Shown piece by piece: positions 61,153 through 64,000 of a stretch of 64,000 nt of DNA. Source of the stretch: Bacillota bacterium (GTDB taxonomy: Bacteria; Bacillota_I; Bacilli_A; RF39; UBA660); assembly GCA_015059405.1 (NCBI GenBank), contig SVAL01000006.1:1-64000 (forward strand). The letters run 5' to 3'. How positions within the stretch are numbered: position 1 is the first letter of the stretch; each line of letters begins with the position of its first letter. Position numbers and translations under genes: made by a program. The notes beneath the pieces were generated by a model. The model saw nothing but the letters and a program-made list of their open reading frames with translations. It was not told where the DNA came from and did not search any database.

Positions 61153-64000
61153 TTAACCTCCTGTTTTAGATCCTTCGATATAGGTGAAATAAGTTGAAAA
61201 TCCTCCTTCTTCTATATCGTCTACATGGATAAATTTACTTTTATATTTTCCTGTATCTTTTTTACTTGCTCTTATAAAATCTCCATAAGCATCATTACCT
61301 TCTGAAATATACTTTTTAGTATGTTTCTTAATAGCATTAATTCTTTTTGAATCTAATACTATTTCATATTCTGGTCCGCTACTATTAGTCGATGGAGTAT
61401 TATCTTCTGTATCATTAGTGATATATTCTTCATACCCTATCCAGTTATAATGAGCTTCTCTATCAGGAAAAGGATTATTTAGTGATATCGTCCTATAATA
61501 ATATTTTAAACCATTACTTCCGCAACTGCAATCATTAATACAGTTTCCTATCGTTTTATATCCATCTACTTGATAGTTTACTTTACAGTATTGTCTGATT
61601 GCTTTTATATCAGAACATGTATATAAACTTTTACAAGTATTTTTACCAGGTGGATTTGTACAATCTGTATAACAGTCATTATAACTTGAATAACCTTTTC
61701 TATCTTTTTGCCAGTTATTTTCACAATAATTTTTAATTTTACTATATTCTGTTGGTTTATATAGATCTGTACATGTTTTATTTTCATCTGTTGGGAAATT
61801 AATTACACAATAGTTTTTATTATTTCCTACTTTAACCATTCCCCAAATTGTTATTTTTGTATTATTACTAATAGTTTTTGCATTCATATACATCCATTTA
61901 TTACTTGTTGAATCTTTTATATAATACTCTGCATTTGGATTATTAATTGGTTTTAATTTAATAGTTTTTGTATTATTAGAATTTTCTATTACTTCAAAAT
62001 TACAAGCATTTGGAGTAATTGTTACTTCCTTTTTACAATAAGCATAGTTTGTACCATCAGTAACAGTACCATATATAATTTGATCATCATTATATCTTAT
62101 AGTATTTCTATAAATAGTTTTTGTTTGAAGATTATTAAAAACATCGCCTTTTTCTTTAATAGTATCTCCTAAGTTATAAGTGATCTTTTTACTTTTATCA
62201 CCATTTACTGCGTATAAAGTGAAAACTATATCTTCATTATTTATTAATATATTACCAGTTTGACCACTTTTAGTTTCTACAGTTATATAACATGATAATT
62301 TATTATCCGCTACTTTATAATTACATTTATTAGTTGTATCCATACCAGCTATACTATGAGTCACTTTAGTTTCAGTAGCATTAGTAGTACTATCAGCATA
62401 GATACCAGTAAAGTATTTGTTATATGGTCCTAAGCCATTTTCACATGTTGAACCTTCTTTTACTGATACATTGTCTTTAGCTGAGATACAAACTCCAGGT
62501 AAATTATATAAAGTACCATTACTAGAGTCAGTAATATAAGTTTTAACACTTAGTGTTTTAGCAATATTTTTATGGAAAGATGTTACATTTTTATTAGTAT
62601 AAATTGATGTTACATCATCACTACCACGATAATATTCATTTTCTTTTTTTAATGTTTTAGTAGTAGTAGAACTATCTCCATTGGTTTTTTCATTTATTTT
62701 TATAGAGATATTAGCATTTGAAGATTTATAAACATAACTACTTAGACTTAATCTATTAAAATTATTTATTGCTTCTATATAATTATTTCTTTCAGCATTT
62801 GTATAACTTGCTGCATAATTATATTTCCAACTTTCTGTATCAAAAGTAATTGTACAAGTTTTATTTCCATATAACTTTACTTGATATTCAAAACCAGTAC
62901 CTGGCATTATAGTTGTTGGTAAAGTTGTTGGATAAATAGTTGTTGAGGATGTTGTACACTCTACTTTATATGAGAAATTCTCACTATTTATTATTTGACA
63001 AGATTCTTTACTAGATGTTGTTTTTGATGAACATGTTGTATCGTTTCCATTAACGCTATTAGTATTACCACAACTTAATTTATTGTAAGTATAACCACAA
63101 GTATTAGTAATACAATTAGCTTTACCATTGCTATCTTTAATATTAGATAGACTTGAACAATAATTTTCTGCACATTTTAATAAAGCATCACCTTTTAAAT
63201 TATTACATACACCTTTACAACCAATGTTTCCATTTTGTCCTATCCAGAAAACCATTACTCCATATGGATAGTTAGATACTTTATAAGCATTATCTTTTTT
63301 TAATTGATCTTTATGACTTAGGATGCTAGATGTTGTTTTTACAATAGATGTATTACTTTCTTGTGCTAAGAAATTATAGTAATCATATCTTCCATCTTTA
63401 GCTCCTGGATATTTTTTTGATGAATTAGTTTGATTATACATACCATTATATAAATATCCTAGGAATGTTACTCTTCCTTGTGATTCCCATAAATTCCAAT
63501 CATAATCTCCTGTATATACATCTATATCTTTTAAAATGGTCATATATTCATAACCAGTTGCATATGTATAAAACTGACCAACTCTACTATGAAAAAATGC
63601 AGTTGGTTCGGCAACGATATAGTATTGTGATAATTCCGCTTGAGTTACATTTATACCAAACATCTTTTTTATACCATTTATAGTTGATGTTGCGTTATCT
63701 CCATAATATTTTAAGATTTCGTTAGCAAAAGTAGAACTCCATGTAGTATCTTCATCTATTGTTGATAAACCATAATTATTAATATCAACTGCGCCAACTT
63801 TATAATATCCAAAATCCATTGTTTGATTTAATTTTGTATAATTATATCTTCCATATTTATTTTTTGTTGTATTTACTTTACTAGGATATGCACTCGGTTG
63901 ATTAACTAAATCAATAGATTTTTTAAATACTAGATTTTTTCCATCATATTTATATAGACTTAATCTTACCCCAAGTCCATTACTTGCATAAGTCCATGAA
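61153..64000 (-). CDS. Large Cys-rich secreted protein of the Tad locus (5' end outside window)
   Basis: The frame stays open from the stop at 61153 to the right edge, so the N-terminus lies beyond 64000 and the ATG at 63819 is only internal; at least 948 aa are encoded here. The visible part is Asn/Thr/Ser/Tyr-rich, with a long series of Cys, many in clusters (GCKGVCNN, CAENYC, CKSLYTC, CGSNG) between about 61,480 and 63,240, and beta-rich segments. There is no pilin or enzyme motif I recognise. First gene of the visible operon, 3 nt before the bitopic 167-aa gene. A pilus-associated adhesin or a TadG-like component is the best guess from position. Confidence 0.6.
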   Translation of the reverse strand, partial: SWTYASNGLGVRLSLYKYDGKNLVFKKSIDLVNQPSAYPSKVNTTKNKYGRYNYTKLNQTMDFGYYKVGAVDINNYGLSTIDEDTTWSSTFANEILKYYGDNATSTINGIKKMFGINVTQAELSQYYIVAEPTAFFHSRVGQFYTYATGYEYMTILKDIDVYTGDYDWNLWESQGRVTFLGYLYNGMYNQTNSSKKYPGAKDGRYDYYNFLAQESNTSIVKTTSSILSHKDQLKKDNAYKVSNYPYGVMVFWIGQNGNIGCKGVCNNLKGDALLKCAENYCSSLSNIKDSNGKANCITNTCGYTYNKLSCGNTNSVNGNDTTCSSKTTSSKESCQIINSENFSYKVECTTSSTTIYPTTLPTTIMPGTGFEYQVKLYGNKTCTITFDTESWKYNYAASYTNAERNNYIEAINNFNRLSLSSYVYKSSNANISIKINEKTNGDSSTTTKTLKKENEYYRGSDDVTSIYTNKNVTSFHKNIAKTLSVKTYITDSSNGTLYNLPGVCISAKDNVSVKEGSTCENGLGPYNKYFTGIYADSTTNATETKVTHSIAGMDTTNKCNYKVADNKLSCYITVETKSGQTGNILINNEDIVFTLYAVNGDKSKKITYNLGDTIKEKGDVFNNLQTKTIYRNTIRYNDDQIIYGTVTDGTNYAYCKKEVTITPNACNFEVIENSNNTKTIKLKPINNPNAEYYIKDSTSNKWMYMNAKTISNNTKITIWGMVKVGNNKNYCVINFPTDENKTCTDLYKPTEYSKIKNYCENNWQKDRKGYSSYNDCYTDCTNPPGKNTCKSLYTCSDIKAIRQYCKVNYQVDGYKTIGNCINDCSCGSNGLKYYYRTISLNNPFPDREAHYNWIGYEEYITNDTEDNTPSTNSSGPEYEIVLDSKRINAIKKHTKKYISEGNDAYGDFIRASKKDTGKYKSKFIHVDDIEEGGFSTYFTYIEGSKTGG

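Noticed and set aside
32540..64000. Integrative conjugative element
   Set aside because: No relaxase, integrase, replication protein, oriT-like site or direct repeats seen in the window; the locus ends at a housekeeping gene. The region beyond 64000 is unseen, so this remains provisional.
1..64000. Mollicute genetic code with TGA as tryptophan
   Set aside because: All core genes are full length without in-frame TGA, and TGA serves as stop at 49646-49648 in an ATGA overlap.
63820..64000. A separate intergenic region upstream of an ATG at 63819
   Set aside because: The frame continues without stop to the window edge, so this is coding sequence of the same partial gene.

Overview
The window is AT-rich and gene-dense, with most genes on the minus strand. 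It looks like core chromosome of a monoderm, walled member of the Firmicutes/Bacilli. Evidence for this is a PolC-type replicative polymerase beside a DnaE-type one, FtsA/FtsZ/SepF/DivIVA/FtsK division proteins, a YmfF/YmfH-like M16 pair, a peptidoglycan hydrolase, strong AGGAGG-type ribosome sites and SigA-type promoters. Genes are intact under the standard bacterial code, so this is not a TGA=Trp mollicute. The extreme AT bias, the large Cys-containing surface proteins and a C-terminal domain ending in an LYLSS...GxGTxxDPY-like motif suggest an uncultured gut Bacilli lineage of the RF39 type; that placement is inference.

Layout. 1-19.6 kb: a HExxH metalloprotease-like protein, an oversized polC, an unknown gene, dnaE, rpmB, divIVA, sepF, a HerA-like ATPase, the M16 pair and an M3-like metallopeptidase. 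19.6-24.5 kb: ftsK, ftsZ, ftsA. 24.6-27.4 kb: a compact bacteriocin cassette with a C39-peptidase ABC exporter, a short membrane accessory protein and two double-glycine-leader peptides of 47 and 54 aa. 27.5-32.4 kb: aquaporin, a membrane protein with a histone-like tail, tRNA-Cys, a membrane protein, a triple-LysM protein and asnS.

32.5-64 kb (running off the right edge): one minus-strand locus of about 31 kb that combines two machines. The upstream half is a Tad (type IVb pilus) set: a large partial secreted protein, a bitopic protein, CpaB, CpaF/TadA ATPase, TadB, TadC, a 57-aa Flp-like pilin, a TadE-like pilin and a CpaE/TadZ-like protein. The downstream half is a Gram-positive type IV secretion set: two VirB2-like two-helix subunits, a pilin-like protein, a VirB6/TrbL-like channel, a PrgI/VirB3-like protein, a two-gene VirB4, a wall hydrolase, two bitopic VirB8-position proteins and a VirD4/TraG coupling ATPase. 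It ends with a thioredoxin-fold protein, an anchored protein, a giant 2295-aa pseudopilin with 17 Ig-like repeats and three InlB-type repeats, and an anchored 300-aa protein. No relaxase, integrase or prepilin peptidase is present in the window.

Working hypothesis: the right half encodes a composite cell-envelope machine, either a pilus plus T4SS-type protein exporter or an adhesin-display device, rather than an ordinary conjugative element. The Flp-like pilin, both VirB2-like genes and the pilin-like gene between them sit behind their own strong-looking promoters, and two of them are followed by intrinsic terminators, as expected for subunits made in excess.
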